Shown here piece after piece: positions 21,416 through 31,963 of a stretch of DNA of 64,000 bases. The first letter of the stretch is position 1. Each line of letters opens with the position of its first letter. A model generated the notes under the pieces. The model was not told where the DNA came from. It saw only the letters and a list, made by a program, of their open reading frames with translations, and ran no database searches. The position numbers and the translations under genes were made by a program. The stretch is from Conchocele bisecta (Eukaryota > Mollusca > Bivalvia > Lucinida > Thyasiridae): contig CM055266.1 in the NCBI GenBank assembly GCA_029237695.1, positions 13,942,858-14,006,857 of the forward strand, in the 5' to 3' direction.

Positions 21416-21805
21416 TTAAATCTAAAAAATATCTAAAAAATATTTAAAAATAAATACTTTTTATCAATAACAAAAAAGTCTCCCTCCCCAAAATATTTTA
21501 TTTGATGAAATTCTATCAAATATTAATTTTATTACGAAAAAACTATTTTCCTATGGGAATTTAAAAAACGCAAAGTTTTGGAAATTGACTCCGAAACCTG
21601 GCGATATAGCTTGAAAATAATGTAACTAGGAAAACAAGTTAGATTTTGAAAATCGGTCCACAAATTAAAAAAATATTTGGAGAAATCGTTTTTCACAATC
21701 AAATCAATATTTGATGTCATAAAATAATTTTTTTTGCGGAGGGCGACTTTTTTGTTATTGATGAAAAAGGACATATTTTTAAATATTTTTTAGATTTAAT
21801 GTCAG
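21416..21805. mobile_element. Palindromic MITE, ATTAAATCTAAAAAATAT ends
   Basis: ACATTAAATCTAAAAAATAT on the left and ATATTTTTTAGATTTAATGT on the right are inverted. The inner segments AAAAAAGTCTCCCTCCCC and GCGGAGGGCGACTTTTTTG also pair imperfectly. The interior resembles family D (AAAATCAATATTTG words). No ORF. Confidence 0.6.
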
Positions 21806-21847
21806 AGTAGTTGCTTGTGGATCACATGTGGAGATAGAGGGCACCTT

Positions 21848-22068
21848 TAACCCTTTCAACACCACAAGCCTGTATTGTGGTATTGGCAAAAAGTGTACAT
21901 CCAGATCTTCAGGATCTGCACTTTTTGCAAGCAATTTTCATAATTTTTAGGAAAGAAATTACCCCATTTTTATAAGTGGACGAGTCTGAAAATCATTTTG
22001 TTATGATTGGATTGTTAGGAAAATTAACTTATCGCAGTCCATTCCGGTTATTTAGGTTTGAAAGGGTT
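21848..22068. mobile_element. MITE family H copy 2
   Basis: Left end TTTAACCCTTTCAACACCAC and right end GTTTGAAAGGGTTAAC are inverted. Inside are CAGGATCTGCACTTTTTGCA and ATAAGTGGACGAGTCTGAAAA. Confidence 0.7.
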
Positions 22069-22154
22069 AACTTGCTTTGTAATTTATCGATTATCATGTG
22101 GGTTGACAAAATGGACCCTATCGTATTTTCCGCTAGACAGCCCCAGATCTGGGG

Positions 22155-22395
22155 CCCGTTTCACTAAACTTCCTACGACTAAAATGTTCGTAAGTGCAAA
22201 ATTATGATAGTCTGTAAATTTCACATTAACACTGTTTTCTTGTAAATAATTGTTGGATTTACATTTATTGAGCATAGGCTGCATATGCAGCCTATGCTCA
22301 ATACATTTAAATCCATCAATTCAAATTTGCAGACGATTCTAAATTTGCGCTTACGAACATTTTAGTCGTAAGAAGTTTAGTGAAACGGCCCCCAG
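22155..22395. mobile_element. MITE family B copy (complete)
   Basis: Ends GGGGCCCGTTTCACTAAACT and AGTTTAGTGAAACGGCCCC. It shows the whole family structure: CGACTAAAATGTTCGTAAGT, a TGAGCATAGGCTGCATATGC central palindrome, and the mirrored ACGAACATTTTAGTCGTA. Confidence 0.85.
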
Positions 22396-22477
22396 GTTCT
22401 GGGTTCAATCCATGGTGTTTCCATGGTGATGTGAAACTGAGGACCCATCTCTAATTGACCTTAGTTGTTGCTCGGAT

Positions 22478-22695
22478 GTACAATGAAACCTCTCTAAACT
22501 GGACACCCTGGAAGTTCCCCAGGGTGTCCGGCTTAGAGAGGTTTCACTGTAAATCAGGCATTTGATAATTCTGAGCCATAGTTGTGTGCGATGCGATCAG
22601 ACATTATCACCGGAGATAATTGACCAAGAAACTCATCAAAAATAACATCACAGGTGTTTTCTTGGTGTCCGGTTTAGAGGGGTTCCACTGTACAG
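22478..22695. mobile_element. Mariner-type MITE, family I
   Basis: ACAATGAAACCTCTCTAAAC and AGAGAGGTTTCACTGTA form a hairpin with CACCCTGG / CCAGGGTG. A third copy of the motif, GGTTTAGAGGGGTTCCACTGTA, closes the element at 22695, just before exon 7. Relatives are at 41512-41572, 53991-54068 and 62750-62925. Confidence 0.65.
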
Positions 22696-22712
22696 TCATT
22701 TTACCATTGCAG

Positions 22713-22895
22713 CCACGACGTGAAGAAGAACGCATCGATGGACTTCATGCTGGCCTTCCAGAACTCGGGCTACTATATGGACATCGACAACTACAGTAAC
22801 TCGTCGGCGATGGTCTACTCCATCGAGGTGACCAACATAATAGGGGGCGGGGCCAAAGAGTGCCAGACATGTCCTCAGGGCTCCAACGATGATGG
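22713..22895 (+). CDS. ELAPOR1/2: ELAPOR-family exon 7 (seed of the 90-bp array)
   Basis: The acceptor is CCATTGCAG and the first donor GATGG|GTACGT; 183 nt, phase 2 in and 2 out. It reads HDVKKNASMDFMLAFQNSGY, then NSSAMVYSIEVTN and GGGAKECQTCPQGSNDDG. It aligns with SFTWAFQ, AKIYSINVTN and the C-x2-C start of the following Cys-rich repeat. Two sequons (NAS, NSS). Its last about 52 bp and the next about 38 intron bases are the template of the minisatellite that follows. The normal donor could be the first copy or, in principle, any later one, because each repeat carries GG|GTATGT or GG|GTACGT. Joining to exon 8 gives CIPCDDGHYI in frame. Confidence 0.93.
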
Positions 22896-25800
22896 GTACG
22901 TATAGGTGGGCCGCTCACTCACAATGATGGCGGTGGGGGGTGGTCTGGAATGCCAGACATGTCCCCAGGGCTCCATCGATGACGGGTATGTATAGATGGG
23001 CCGCTCACTCACAATGATGGCGGTGGGGGGTGGTCTGGAATGCCAGACATGTCCCCAGGGCTCCAACGATGACGGGTATGTATAGGTGGGCCGCTCACTC
23101 ACAATGATGGCGGTGGTGGGTGGTCTGGAATGCCAGACATGTCCCCAGGGCTCCAACGATGACGGGTATGTATAGATGGGCCACTCACTCACAATGATGG
23201 TGGTGTGTCTGGAATGCCAGACATGTCCCCAGAGCTCCATTGATGATGGGTATGATAGTGTACCGCTCACGTCACGATGATGGCGGTGTTGTGCTGGAAT
23301 GCCAGACATGTCCCCAGGGCTCCAACGATGACGGGTATGTATAGATGGGCCACTCACTCACAATGATGGCGGTGGGGGGTGGTCTGGAATGCCAGACATG
23401 TCCCCAGAGCTCCATTGATGACGGGTATGTATAGGTGGGCCGCTCACAGTCACAATGATGGCGGTGGGGCGTGGTCTGGAATGCCAGACATGTCCCCAGA
23501 GCTACATTGATGACGGGTATGTATAGATGGGCCGCTCACAATCACAATGATGGCGTGGGGCGTGGTCTGGAATGCCAGACATGTCCCCAGAGCTACATTG
23601 ATGACGGGTATGTATAGATGGGCCGCTCACTCACAATGATGGCGGTGGGGGGTGGTCTGGAATGCCAGACATGTCCCCAGAGCTACATTGATGACGGGTA
23701 TGTATAGATGGGCCGCTCACTCACAATGATGGCGGTGGGGGGTGGTCTGGAATGCCAGACATGTCCCCAGAGCTACATTGATGACGGGTATGTATAGGTG
23801 GGCCGCTCACTCACAATGATGGCGCTGGGGGGTGGTCTGGAATGCCAGACATGTCCCCAGAGCTACATTGATGACGGGTATGTATATTGGTGGGCCGCTC
23901 ACAATCACAATGATGGCGGTGGGGGTGGTCTGGAATGCCAGACATGTCCCCAGAGCTACATTGATGACGGGTATGTATAGGTGGGCCGCTCACAATCACA
24001 ATGATGGCAGTGGGGGGTGGTCTGGAATGCCAGACATGTCCCCAGGGCTCTATCGATGATGGGTACGTATAGGTGGGCCGCTCACTCACAATGATGGCGG
24101 TGGGAGGTGGTCTGGAATGCCAGACATGTCCCCAGGGCTCCATTGATGACGGGTATGTATAGGTGGGCCGCTCACTCACAATGATGGCGGTGGGGGGTGG
24201 TCTGGAATGCCAGACATGTCCCCAGAGCTACATTGATGACGGGTATGTATAGGTGGCCGCTCACTCACAATGATGGGGGTGGGGGTGGTCTGGAATGCCA
24301 GACATGTCCCCAGAGCTACATTGATGACGGGTATGTATAGGTGGGCCGCTCACAATCACAATGATGGCAGTGGGGTGGTCTGGAATGCCAGACATGTCCC
24401 CAGAGGGCTCTATCGATGATGGGTACGTATAGGTGGGCCGCTCACTCACAATGATGGCGGTGGGAGGTGGTCTGGAATGCCAGACATGTCCCCAGGGCTC
24501 CATTGATGACGGGTATGTATAGGTGGGCCGCTCACTCACAATGATGGCGGTGGGGGGTGGTCTGGAATGCCAGACATGTCCCCAGGGCTCCAACGATGAC
24601 GGGTATGTATAGATGGGCCACTCACTCACAATGATGGCGCTGGGGGGTGGTCTGGAATGCCAGACATGTCCCCAGGGCTCCATTGATGACGGGTATGTAT
24701 AGATGGGCCGCTCACTCACAATGATGGCGGTGGGGGGTGGTCTGGAATGCCAGACATGTCCCCAGGGCTCCAACGATGACGGGTATGTATATATGGGCCA
24801 CTCACTCACAATGATGGCGCTGGGGGGTGGTCTGGAATGCCAGACATGTCCCCAGGGCTCCATTGATGACGGGTATCCATAGGTGGGCCGCTCACTCACA
24901 ATGATGGCGGTGGGGGGTGGTCTGGAATGCCAGACATGTCCCCAGAGCTCCATTGATGACGGGTATGTATAGGTGGGCCACTCACTCACAATGATGGGGG
25001 TGGGGGGGGTGGGGGTGGTCTGGAATGCCAGACATGTCCCCAGAGCTCCATTGATGACGGGTATGTATAGGTGGGCCACTCACTCACAATGATGGCTCTG
25101 GGGGGTGGTCTGGAATGCCAAACATGTCCCCAGGGCTCCATTGATGACGGGTATGTATAGGTGGGCCGCTCACTCACAATGATGGCGCTGGGGGGTGGTC
25201 TGGAATGCCAGACATGTCCCCAGAGCTCCATTGATGACGGGTATGTATAGATGGGCCACTCACTCACAATGATGGTGGTGGGGGGTGGTCTGGAATGCCA
25301 GACATGTCCCCAGGGCTCCATTGATGATGGGTATGTATAGGTGGGCTGCTCATTCACAATGATGGCGGTGGGGGGGTGGTCTGGAATGCCAGACATGTCC
25401 CCAGGGCTCCAATGATGATGGGTATGTATAGATGGGCCACTCACTCACAATGATGGTGGTGGGGGGTGGTCTGGAATGCCAGACATGTCCCCAGGGCTCC
25501 ATTGATGATGGGTATGTATAGATGGGCCACTCATTCACAATGATGGCGGTGGGGGGGTGGTCTGGAATGCCAGACATGTCCCCAGAGCTCCATTGATGAC
25601 GGGTATGTATAGGTGGGCCACTCACTCACAATGATGGGGGTGGGGGGTGGTCTGGAATGCCAGACATGTCCCCAGGGCTCCAACGATGACGGGTATGTAT
25701 AGGTGGGCCGCTCACTCACAATGATGGCGGTGGGGGGTGGTCTGGAATGCCAGACATGTCCCCAGGGCTCCATTGATGAGGCGGTATGTATAGATGGGCC

Positions 25801-26258
25801 ACTCATTCACAATGATGGCTGTGGGGGGTGGTCTGGAATGCCAGACATGTCCCCAGGGCTCCATTGATGATGGGTATGTATAGATGGGCCGCTCACTCAC
25901 AATGATGGTGGTGGGGGGTGGTCTGGAATGCCAGACATGTCCCCAGGGCTCCATCGATGACGGGCATGTATAGATGGGCCACTCGCTCACAATGGGGGTG
26001 GGGGGGGTTGTCAGGAGTGTTTGACCTATCCCCAGGGCTCAATGACGGGGTATTGTAGATGGGGCCTCGCTCACTAGGGGGTGCAGGGGGGGTGGGGGGG
26101 GGTCAGGAGTGTTTGCCTATCCCAGGGCTCCAATATACGTGTATAGATGGGCCGCTCGCTACTATGGGGGTCGGGGGGGGGCATTTCTGGGGCCTCGTGT
26201 GTTCAGTGTGAGTCAGGGGGGTAAGAGTGCCAGACCTGGCTCCAACGATGACGGGTAC
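22841..26258 (+). repeat. 90-bp minisatellite carrying an exon end and splice donor (array 1)
   Basis: About 34 well-preserved 90-bp units plus roughly three degenerate ones at the 3' end (25985-26258). Each unit has about 52 bp like the end of exon 7 (codons for GGGLECQTCPQGS(N/I)DDG), then the donor GGGTATGTATAG and about 38 bp of intron including CCGCTCACTCACAATGATGG. Variants alternate (GGGCTCCAACGATG, GGGCTCCATTGATG, GAGCTACATTGATG), showing sub-blocks of local duplication. In the gene's frame every unit reads a stop just after the donor (GYV-stop), so unspliced read-through ends at once. The long minus-strand open frames come from the 30-codon periodicity and are not genes. Confidence 0.95.
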
Positions 26259-26349
26259 GTATTGACCAGTGTTATAAATAGGTTACCGAATAACTTCCCT
26301 TTGTACGTATAGCTGGGCCACTCGCTGGGAAATATTTTCATCAAATATT

Positions 26350-26600
26350 GATGATCGTGGTTCATCCTTACCTGAATTCCGGCTGGAGACCTGGTTTGGC
26401 CCTCACATACGTCTTTGGCATTTTGTATGTGACAGTTGAATCTGGTTATACCCCTTATATGAGTATTACAATTATTCGTAATCGTATTTTAGGGGAAGGG
26501 GCCAAGTGACTTTGGTGTGCTATGGCACCAGGTCAGGTTATTCTAATTTCGGGGCTGAATATATTTGTTCGCAATGTAAATATTCTGTTCTGATTCACAG
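26350..26600 (+). repeat. SINE-like family F, 5' part
   Basis: GATCGTGGTTCATCCTTACC, TGGTTTGGCCCTCACATACG and GGGGCCAAGTGACTTTGGTG are present. The matching tail (CCTTAGCTGTTGATAGGCCG) is displaced to 27480-27530, beyond the TIR element at 26714-27475. Confidence 0.6.
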
Positions 26601-26713
26601 GTTGAAGTAACATACCAAGGCCTATAAATACATTAAATATACCTAAAAGTATCAATAAGTGAGAAAAAAAAGTAAGTTAAACTTACTCCCTGTTATAACA
26701 CATTACCAAGGTT

Positions 26714-27475
26714 GCTATGTTTTTTATGGGCCGTACTCGGACAGCCTCGAGACAATGGACTCTCACAAAACAATTAACCGATTTATATCATGTTTGCCTA
26801 TTGCAGAAGTTAGGCAAATGCTAGCCCTCCGCAATGATGTATTCTCCGATGCTCTTTTTCAACGCGTTTTCGAACTATGGATTATTCTGTTCTAACAAAG
26901 TTCCGCATTTGTCTCTAGTAAGAAGACATCTGGCACATTTATTTCTTTGACTTTTCCGGTGACGCGTCAGCTGGCACCGTTTCATAGCTTCGCTTACAAG
27001 GTAAACAGGTGACTGGCTGGTAACCAGTCAGTGTAACATGACGCTTACGCATGACACTCCACGAATCTCAACCAATCATAAGCTTAGCGATGACGTCATC
27101 GGGAAAACCCATCAACAATTCGACAATATGGCTTCCCGAGAAGTGATAGAAATGTTGGTGCGATTGAATTGTCTGCCGTGATGCATTGGACTGGTATAAA
27201 TGTAGGTTTGATAAAAAATTTGATTGGAAACAATGTTGTTTCGATGCAAACTGTTTCTTAAGGGGCCCGGACGATGTAAAAGTGTAGTTTGAAGCAGATG
27301 TTTGCGCTGTCAAGTAGTATAGGCCCGAAAAATGTTACCGAAGTATTACGACTAAAGATAAATGCGGAATTTTGTTGAACAGAATAATCTCTAGCTCGAA
27401 AACGTGGTGACATAGCGCATCAGGGAATATATTGTTGCAGAGGGCCATCCGAGTACGGACCATTAAAAACATAGG
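26714..27475. mobile_element. 760-bp TIR element, GGCCGTACTCGGA ends
   Basis: The left end GCTATGTTTTTTATGGGCCG and right end CGGACCATTAAAAACATAGG are inverted repeats of about 27 bp. The next inner blocks also pair (TTATTCTGTTCTAACAAAGT with its counterpart near 27370). The two open frames inside (about 80 codons) have no transposase motif. It separates the two halves of a family F copy. Confidence 0.65.
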
Positions 27476-27479
27476 CCTT

Positions 27480-27535
27480 ACATGACCTTAGCTGTTGATA
27501 GGCCGTTAAACACCAATAAACAAACAAAACAATTT
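27480..27535 (+). repeat. SINE-like family F, 3' tail
   Basis: CATGACCTTAGCTGTTGATAGGCCGTTAAACACC followed by an AATAAACAAACAAAAC tail. Probably the 3' end of the copy that begins at 26350. Confidence 0.6.
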
Positions 27536-27564
27536 CTGCCAATTTTTACCCTTGCACTGCTGAA

Positions 27565-27732
27565 TTAAATATTGTTGTCTGCTGTTTATTTTCTATTTTC
27601 CATTTTTCTCATCAAAACATTCTTTGGAAATGATTCTAAAGTGCTGTCAAATCATGTTTTTATTGATAAAGACGGCAAAATATGAAGCATCAGCAGACGA
27701 CAGTTTCCGTGAGCAGCCGTCTAAGGGTTAAT
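27565..27732. mobile_element. MITE family G copy 2
   Basis: TTGTTGTCTGCTGTTTATTT on the left is mirrored by CAGCAGACGACAGTTT on the right. It includes GGAAATGATTCTAAAGTGCT and ends in CGTCTAAGGGTTAA. Confidence 0.65.
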
Positions 27733-27922
27733 TAAGCTACGTGATGTCAAACCGACAAATTCTGCCAATTTTAACTTCAAGTATGCCCCTGTAGGTGTTC
27801 TAACAGAAGTTACTCATAATTAAATATCATAATAACTCATCACTTGTGTAAGTTCCTCTATATTATTACCAAGCATGTTCCAGCCATAAGCCCCATGTCA
27901 CCTGCTTCCCTTCTCATGGATT

Positions 27923-28084
27923 ACGTTGGGGAAAATAAAAAAATCGCCACTTTTATTTTTTGAAGTGGCGATTTTTTTCTCAAAAATTGTAATGTTTTAT
28001 CGCCAATTGTTTATTTTTATCGCCAATTGCGAAAATGGTGATCGCCAATTGCGAAAATGGTGATCGCCAGCGGAATCCCTGGCT
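27923..28084. mobile_element. hAT-like MITE, CAGGGATTCCGCTGG family (copy 2)
   Basis: The strong hairpin AAAAAAATCGCCACTT / AAGTGGCGATTTTTTT is followed by repeated GCCAATTGCGAAAATGGTGA and the end GCCAGCGGAATCCCTGG. The left end is eroded (ACGTTGGGGAAAAT). Same family as 16313-16448. Confidence 0.55.
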
Positions 28085-28245
28085 TCCAATCCGGAGGTTG
28101 TGGGTTCAAACCTCGTCTAGGGCATCAACAATACTTTTATAGTATTTCCATCCCACTGGTCTATCGGATGAGACTTTAAATTGTGGTCCCGTCTCTATAT
28201 GACCTTAGCTGTTACTGTGACATTAAACCCATTCACTTACACTTC
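28084..28245 (+). mobile_element. tRNA-derived SINE (5' truncated)
   Basis: Contains the B-box-like GGGTTCAAACCTC, then GGGCATCAACAATACTTTTA, CCACTGGTCTATCGGATGAG, TCCCGTCTCTATATGACCTT and a short GACATTAAACCC tail. It matches the fuller copy at 30903-31068. The A-box half was lost at the junction with the preceding MITE. Confidence 0.65.
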
Positions 28246-28264
28246 CAGTAACAGCCCCATATTA

Positions 28265-28720
28265 AATCATCACTCAATTATTTCTTCCATCTACCATAAA
28301 AGAATGGAATTCCCTATCCTCGAATGCAAGAAACAGCCCAACCCTTAACTCGTTTAAGAATGTACTAAATGTTAACTTGCGTAGACCACCAACCTACTTC
28401 TACACAGCTATTAATCGACAAGGCCAAATTCTCCCGACTCGTATCCGGCTAGGGTGTAGCGCGCTGAACTACGACTTATTCCGGAAATCAATAGTTGATA
28501 GCGCTACATGTGCCTGTGGCGCAATCGAAAATGCTAATCACTACATTCTCTCATGTCCCTTTTATACAAATCAAAGACAACGATATTTGTCATCTCTTCC
28601 TTGTCCACCGATCCTTAATAACTTAATTTACGGCAGCGAATTTTTAATGGACAATGAAAACAGCCTTGTATTCCAAAGGGTTCAACAATTCATTATTGCC
28701 TCTAAACGTTTCACTGCATG
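28265..28720 (+). pseudogene. 3' end of a non-LTR retrotransposon ORF2
   Basis: An open frame beginning at a stop-bounded point near 28265 (no need for its internal ATG at 28377) encodes about 150 residues. They include TIKEWNSLS, GCSALNYDLF, CACGAIENANHYILSCPFY and FIIASKRF, ending in TGA. The CxCG...E...H...C arrangement close to the C-terminus is characteristic of non-LTR retrotransposon reverse-transcriptase polyproteins. The reverse transcriptase and endonuclease domains are absent, the usual result of 5'-truncated insertion. The preserved frame suggests a fairly recent copy. Confidence 0.75.
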
Positions 28721-28979
28721 ACGGGAGACTGCCCCTGCGACTGAACGGTTTGTAACGATTATCTTGTAAACTGCCAATAGCAGGACAAATGTTAGTCGTA
28801 TATCGTTATAACAGTTCAATTGAATTCAATGCCAATGGTTCGGACATCATGCTTGGGATAACTCTTTTTTTCCTTCAATTATCTAACAAAACTTACATAT
28901 GTATACATTATATGCATTCTTGCCACATTCCCATTTACTGATGCTTTACTCAAGGAGAAGAATTCACATAAGCTTTGTG

Positions 28980-30165
28980 AGCTTGGTAGCTCACCTGAGC
29001 GAAGCTGATGTGAGCTATTGTTACCGCAATGTGTCCATCGTCCGGTCGTCCGTGAACATTTTCAAACGTCTTCTCCTCGGTAACTATTGAGCCTATAGTC
29101 ACCAAACTTCATGGTCATGGTCCTTAGGTAGGGGGATTACAAAATTGTTAAAATGACGTCATTACGTAATCCAAGATGGTCGCCGTCTAAAAATAGCACA
29201 AATTCTTCAAAAAATCTTCTCAAGAACCGCCAAGCGGATTTCGACAAAACTTGGTAGGAATGATCGATGTACAATGCTCTTTCAAAGTTGTTAAAAAGGT
29301 GACCCCAGGGTCAAAAATGGGCGTGGCCCGTGGGGTCAAATTGTGGTCAAATTTGATTTTTGACCGAATATGGTCGTGTTATATATAAAATCGAAGGTAT
29401 CAACTAGGCGATCACTCTGGTGCATTTATTGTCGAAATTGTATGGTCATGTCATCCAAAATGGCCGCTGAAAGGTCAAAAGGTCATTCTTTTATCAGAGA
29501 TTTCAAAATTCTTCTTCACATGAACCGCTTGGCCCATGGTCGCCAAACTTAAAAATGATGGTCCATGGGTGAAGCCTTTTCAGATTTGTTAAAATGAAGG
29601 TCATCGCTAATCCAAGATGGCCGCCTTCTAAAAATAGCACAAATTCTTAAAAAATCTTCTTCTCATGAACCGCCAGCCAGATTTCGACAAAACTTGGTAA
29701 GAATGATCGATGTAAAATGCTCTTTCAAAGGTGTTAAAATGGTGACCCCGAGGCCAAAGATGGGCGTGTCCCTTGGGGTCAAATTTTATTTTTGACCGAA
29801 TATGCTCATGTCCTTTATCAAATTGAAGGTATCGATGAGGCGATTGCTCTGGTGCAATGTTTGTCGGAATCGGATGATTATGTCATCCATGATGGTCGCC
29901 AAAAGGTCCATTTATTCGAGATTTTGAACGTTTTTTTCTCAGGAACCACATGGCCAATGCTGGCCAAACTTTATAGTAAGTTAAGATCCTTGGGTGAAGC
30001 ATTTTCAGATTTGGTAAAATGAGAGTCATCGCTTAATCCAAGATGTCCGCCATCGAAAAATAGCACAATTTTTTTTAAAACATGAACTCAATGTCACATT
30101 CTCGTTTGGTGTTCATGGAGTCAGGTGAGCGAATTAGGGCCATCATGGCCCTCTTGTTTTCTAAT
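28980..30165. mobile_element. AGCTCACCTG...CAGGTGAGC noncoding element with internal repeats
   Basis: The left end GGTAGCTCACCTGAGCGAAG and a right part with GTCAGGTGAGCGAATTAGGG then CATGGCCCTCTTGTTT define an element found in many molluscan genomes (knowledge from memory). Internally a unit of about 310 bp with CAAGATGG(C/T)CGCC, AAAAATAGCACAA and TTTCGACAAAACTTGGTA is repeated three times. The short open frames are repeat products. A related but different element is at 49799-52694. Confidence 0.6.
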
Positions 30166-30279
30166 CCTTATTCACCGTTACTTTATATGTATTTTGATGC
30201 ATATATATTATACATGTATATTATTTGAAATAAATATTGTTTAAACTAAATCATCACTCTTGTACGATCCTCTATACCA

Positions 30280-30645
30280 TGCTCCAGATAAGCTGCGTAT
30301 TTGCGTAACTACCCAATTAAAATTGCCAAAAACCCAATTGAAATCAGAAGTAGCGAGTATCAAAAAGCAATTAAAAATTTGTGGTACCTTTATCATGCTG
30401 CAGAAAACAGCATATTTTTCTTCTTTTCCATGAAAACACATCTTGGTATTTCATCCAAGGAGACAATTCTAATGAAATGCCAAGACATGTTTTCATTTCA
30501 AAGCAAACTATTCAATAATTTCTGTCTGTTGATGTGTAAACAGTAGTGTGATTTTATTTTACCCAATTAAGCTTTTCAAATACCCAATTGCTTCAGAAAT
30601 GATGGAGTGACAATACTCAATCACTAATTCCTTATCTGGAGCCCT
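30280..30645. mobile_element. MITE family C copy 3
   Basis: Left end GCTCCAGATAAGCTGCGTAT and right end TTCCTTATCTGGAGC, with ACCCAATTAAAATTGCCAAA and CAAAGCAAACTATTCAATAA inside. The central hairpin has lost part of its left strand. It ends about 30 bp upstream of exon 8. Confidence 0.8.
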
Positions 30646-30673
30646 GTCTATATAATTACCACGCATGTTCCAG

Positions 30674-30895
30674 GTGTATCCCGTGTGACGACGGCCACTA
30701 TATCGACCCTGCCACAATATCGTGTGTCCGGTGCCCCCCGAAGACGGTCGTATACAGCCACCGTGCCTACGGGGCCAAATCATGTTCCCCGTGCGGTCAA
30801 GGGCTTCAGGCATACAAGGGGCGTGTTTGCACGTCTGACGGGGTGTTCACCGACAACAACAATCGCACCTACGATCTCCGGAACCTGAGTACCAG
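30674..30895 (+). CDS. ELAPOR1/2: ELAPOR-family exon 8, Cys-rich repeat and start of MRH domain
   Basis: The acceptor is CATGTTCCAG and the donor ACCAG|GTAGGG; 222 nt, phase 2 in and 2 out. It reads CIPCDDGHYIDPATISCVRC, PPKTVVYSHRAYGAKSCSPC and VFTDNNNRTYDLRNLS. It matches the family CTSCPAGYYID, CHSCPPNT, YGVQACVPCG and FNYNFSAL. It completes the second Cys-rich block and begins the MRH domain, where Y-D-L-x-x-L is a usual feature. Two sequons (NRT, NLS). The family's NDC just before this point is replaced by SDG, so one Cys is missing. Two decayed copies of the 3' end lie downstream at 31893 and 32318. Confidence 0.95.
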
Positions 30896-30902
30896 GTAGG
30901 GA

Positions 30903-31068
30903 TGGGTTGTGGCCTAGGGACTAGAACACCGGACTTCCAATCCGGAGGTTGTGGGTTCAGACCTCACCTAGGGCATCAAAATATACTTTCATAGTATTTT
31001 CACCCCACTGGTCTGTTGGGTGAGACTTTAAACCGTTGTCCCGTCTCTGTATGACCTAAGCTGTTGGA
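30903..31068 (+). mobile_element. tRNA-derived SINE, near full length
   Basis: A-box-like GTGGCCTAGGGACTAGAAC and B-box-like GTGGGTTCAGACCTC are about 35 bp apart. They are followed by the body CCACTGGTCTGTTGGGTGAG and GTCCCGTCTCTGTATGACCT and the tail AGCTGTTGGAGC. It starts only 8 bp after the exon 8 donor. Confidence 0.7.
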
Positions 31069-31069
31069 G

Positions 31070-31484
31070 CTACCAAGGTGCATGATCATGTGGTTACAAC
31101 AACAACAACGTCACCCGCTCCAAAGTAAGTGTTATTTGATATTTTCCTTAATATGCAACGGATTTTGATGAAATATGGCGCAGCAAACGCGTCTTCATGA
31201 GCTGCATTTTGTGGTCTAGGGAGGTTTGGCACAGACTTATGTCGTTTTTGCAAAGAATCGATTTCCGTGTCTCTGACACGGAAATCGATTCTTCGCAAAA
31301 ACAACAGAAGTTTGGGCGAAAATACAGAGACCACCAAATGCAGCTTAACAAGATGCGTTTGATGCGCCATATTTCATCAAAATCCGTTATGTAATAAGGA
31401 CACTATAAAAGAATACGTACTTTGAATCGGTACTTGTTGTTGTTGTTGTTAGTACCACGTGATCATACACCTTGGCTACGCTGG
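31070..31484. mobile_element. Palindromic MITE, ACCAAGGTGCATGATCA ends
   Basis: ACCAAGGTGCATGATCATGT then a CAACAACAAC run is mirrored by GTTGTTGTTGTTAGTACCAC and GTGATCATACACCTTGG. The centre is the hairpin AGAATCGATTTCCGTGTC / GACACGGAAATCGATTCT. The 65-94 codon frames on both strands arise from the palindrome. Confidence 0.8.
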
Positions 31485-31489
31485 TCACA

Positions 31490-31850
31490 AATACTGTAAA
31501 CCCCATTTCGCCAGTTATTGTCATATTTATCTGCCCCCTAACCTCCTCCCCATTTTAGAAATCTCACCCATATATATTTAAGGGTAGGAATGAAAATCTC
31601 ACCCAAACTGTTAATGTTATTATATAGCCTTAAATGGACCAACACCCCATAATACAGGCATATGGATGGAGAAATGGGGCTTGTGACATTCGTGGCTTAT
31701 CTACCTTCTGTTGTGCTACACTCCTCCAGTCTGATAATGATCTATACTGTTTCAAGCATGACCGGACACTGAATAGCGAACAGTGCAGACCCTGATCAGA
31801 CTGCGCGAATGCGCAGGTTGATCAGGGTCTACACTGGTCGCAATAACGAC
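31490..31850 (-). repeat. Inverted-pair repeat Q, left copy
   Basis: Carries CCCATTTTAGAAATCTCACC, TAAGGGTAGGAATGAAAATC, GGACCAACACCCCATAATAC and GCGAACAGTGCAGACCCTGA. The same blocks appear in opposite orientation at 33650-33990, on the other side of exon 9. The core belongs to the GATCAGGGTCTGCACTG family E. Confidence 0.65.
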
Positions 31851-31892
31851 TAGGTAAACCACAGTCGGGTTGTTGGTCCAGGTATTCCATAC

Positions 31893-31963
31893 ATCTGCAC
31901 ATCCGACGAAATGTTTACAGATAATAACAATCCCACATACGATCTCAGAAACCTGCGTACCTG
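31893..31963 (+). pseudogene. Partial copy 1 of exon 8 3' end
   Basis: This is about 70 bp, roughly three-quarters identical to exon 8 from its VCTSDGVF codons to the donor. It stays open and would read CTSDEMFTDNNNPTYDLRNL. The donor region reads GTACCTGTAG instead of GTACCAG|GTAGG, so the splice site is lost. There is no usable acceptor next to it. It is a duplicated exon fragment in the intron. Confidence 0.7.

Noticed and set aside
22940..25940. AGACATGTCC decamer in each 90-bp unit resembles a p53 half-site
   Set aside because: Half-sites are 90 bp apart, too far for a standard full site, and the decamer is explained by the codons for QTCP in exon 7.
22875..25990. Long minus-strand open frames (91-272 codons) with a 30-residue repeat containing WGHVWHSRPPP
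   Set aside because: They are the complement of the 90-bp minisatellite; a period that is a multiple of three keeps several frames open automatically. They have no independent start context, domain or splice support.
26659..26895. 78-codon plus-strand ORF starting MRKKSKLNLL
   Set aside because: Lies across the border of a TIR element; no transposase or host domain recognised and no homologous exon in the ELAPOR family at this position.
31086..31394. Overlapping open frames on both strands, both showing FRV(R/S)DTEIDS
   Set aside because: The near-identity of the two strands shows that this is a palindromic MITE.
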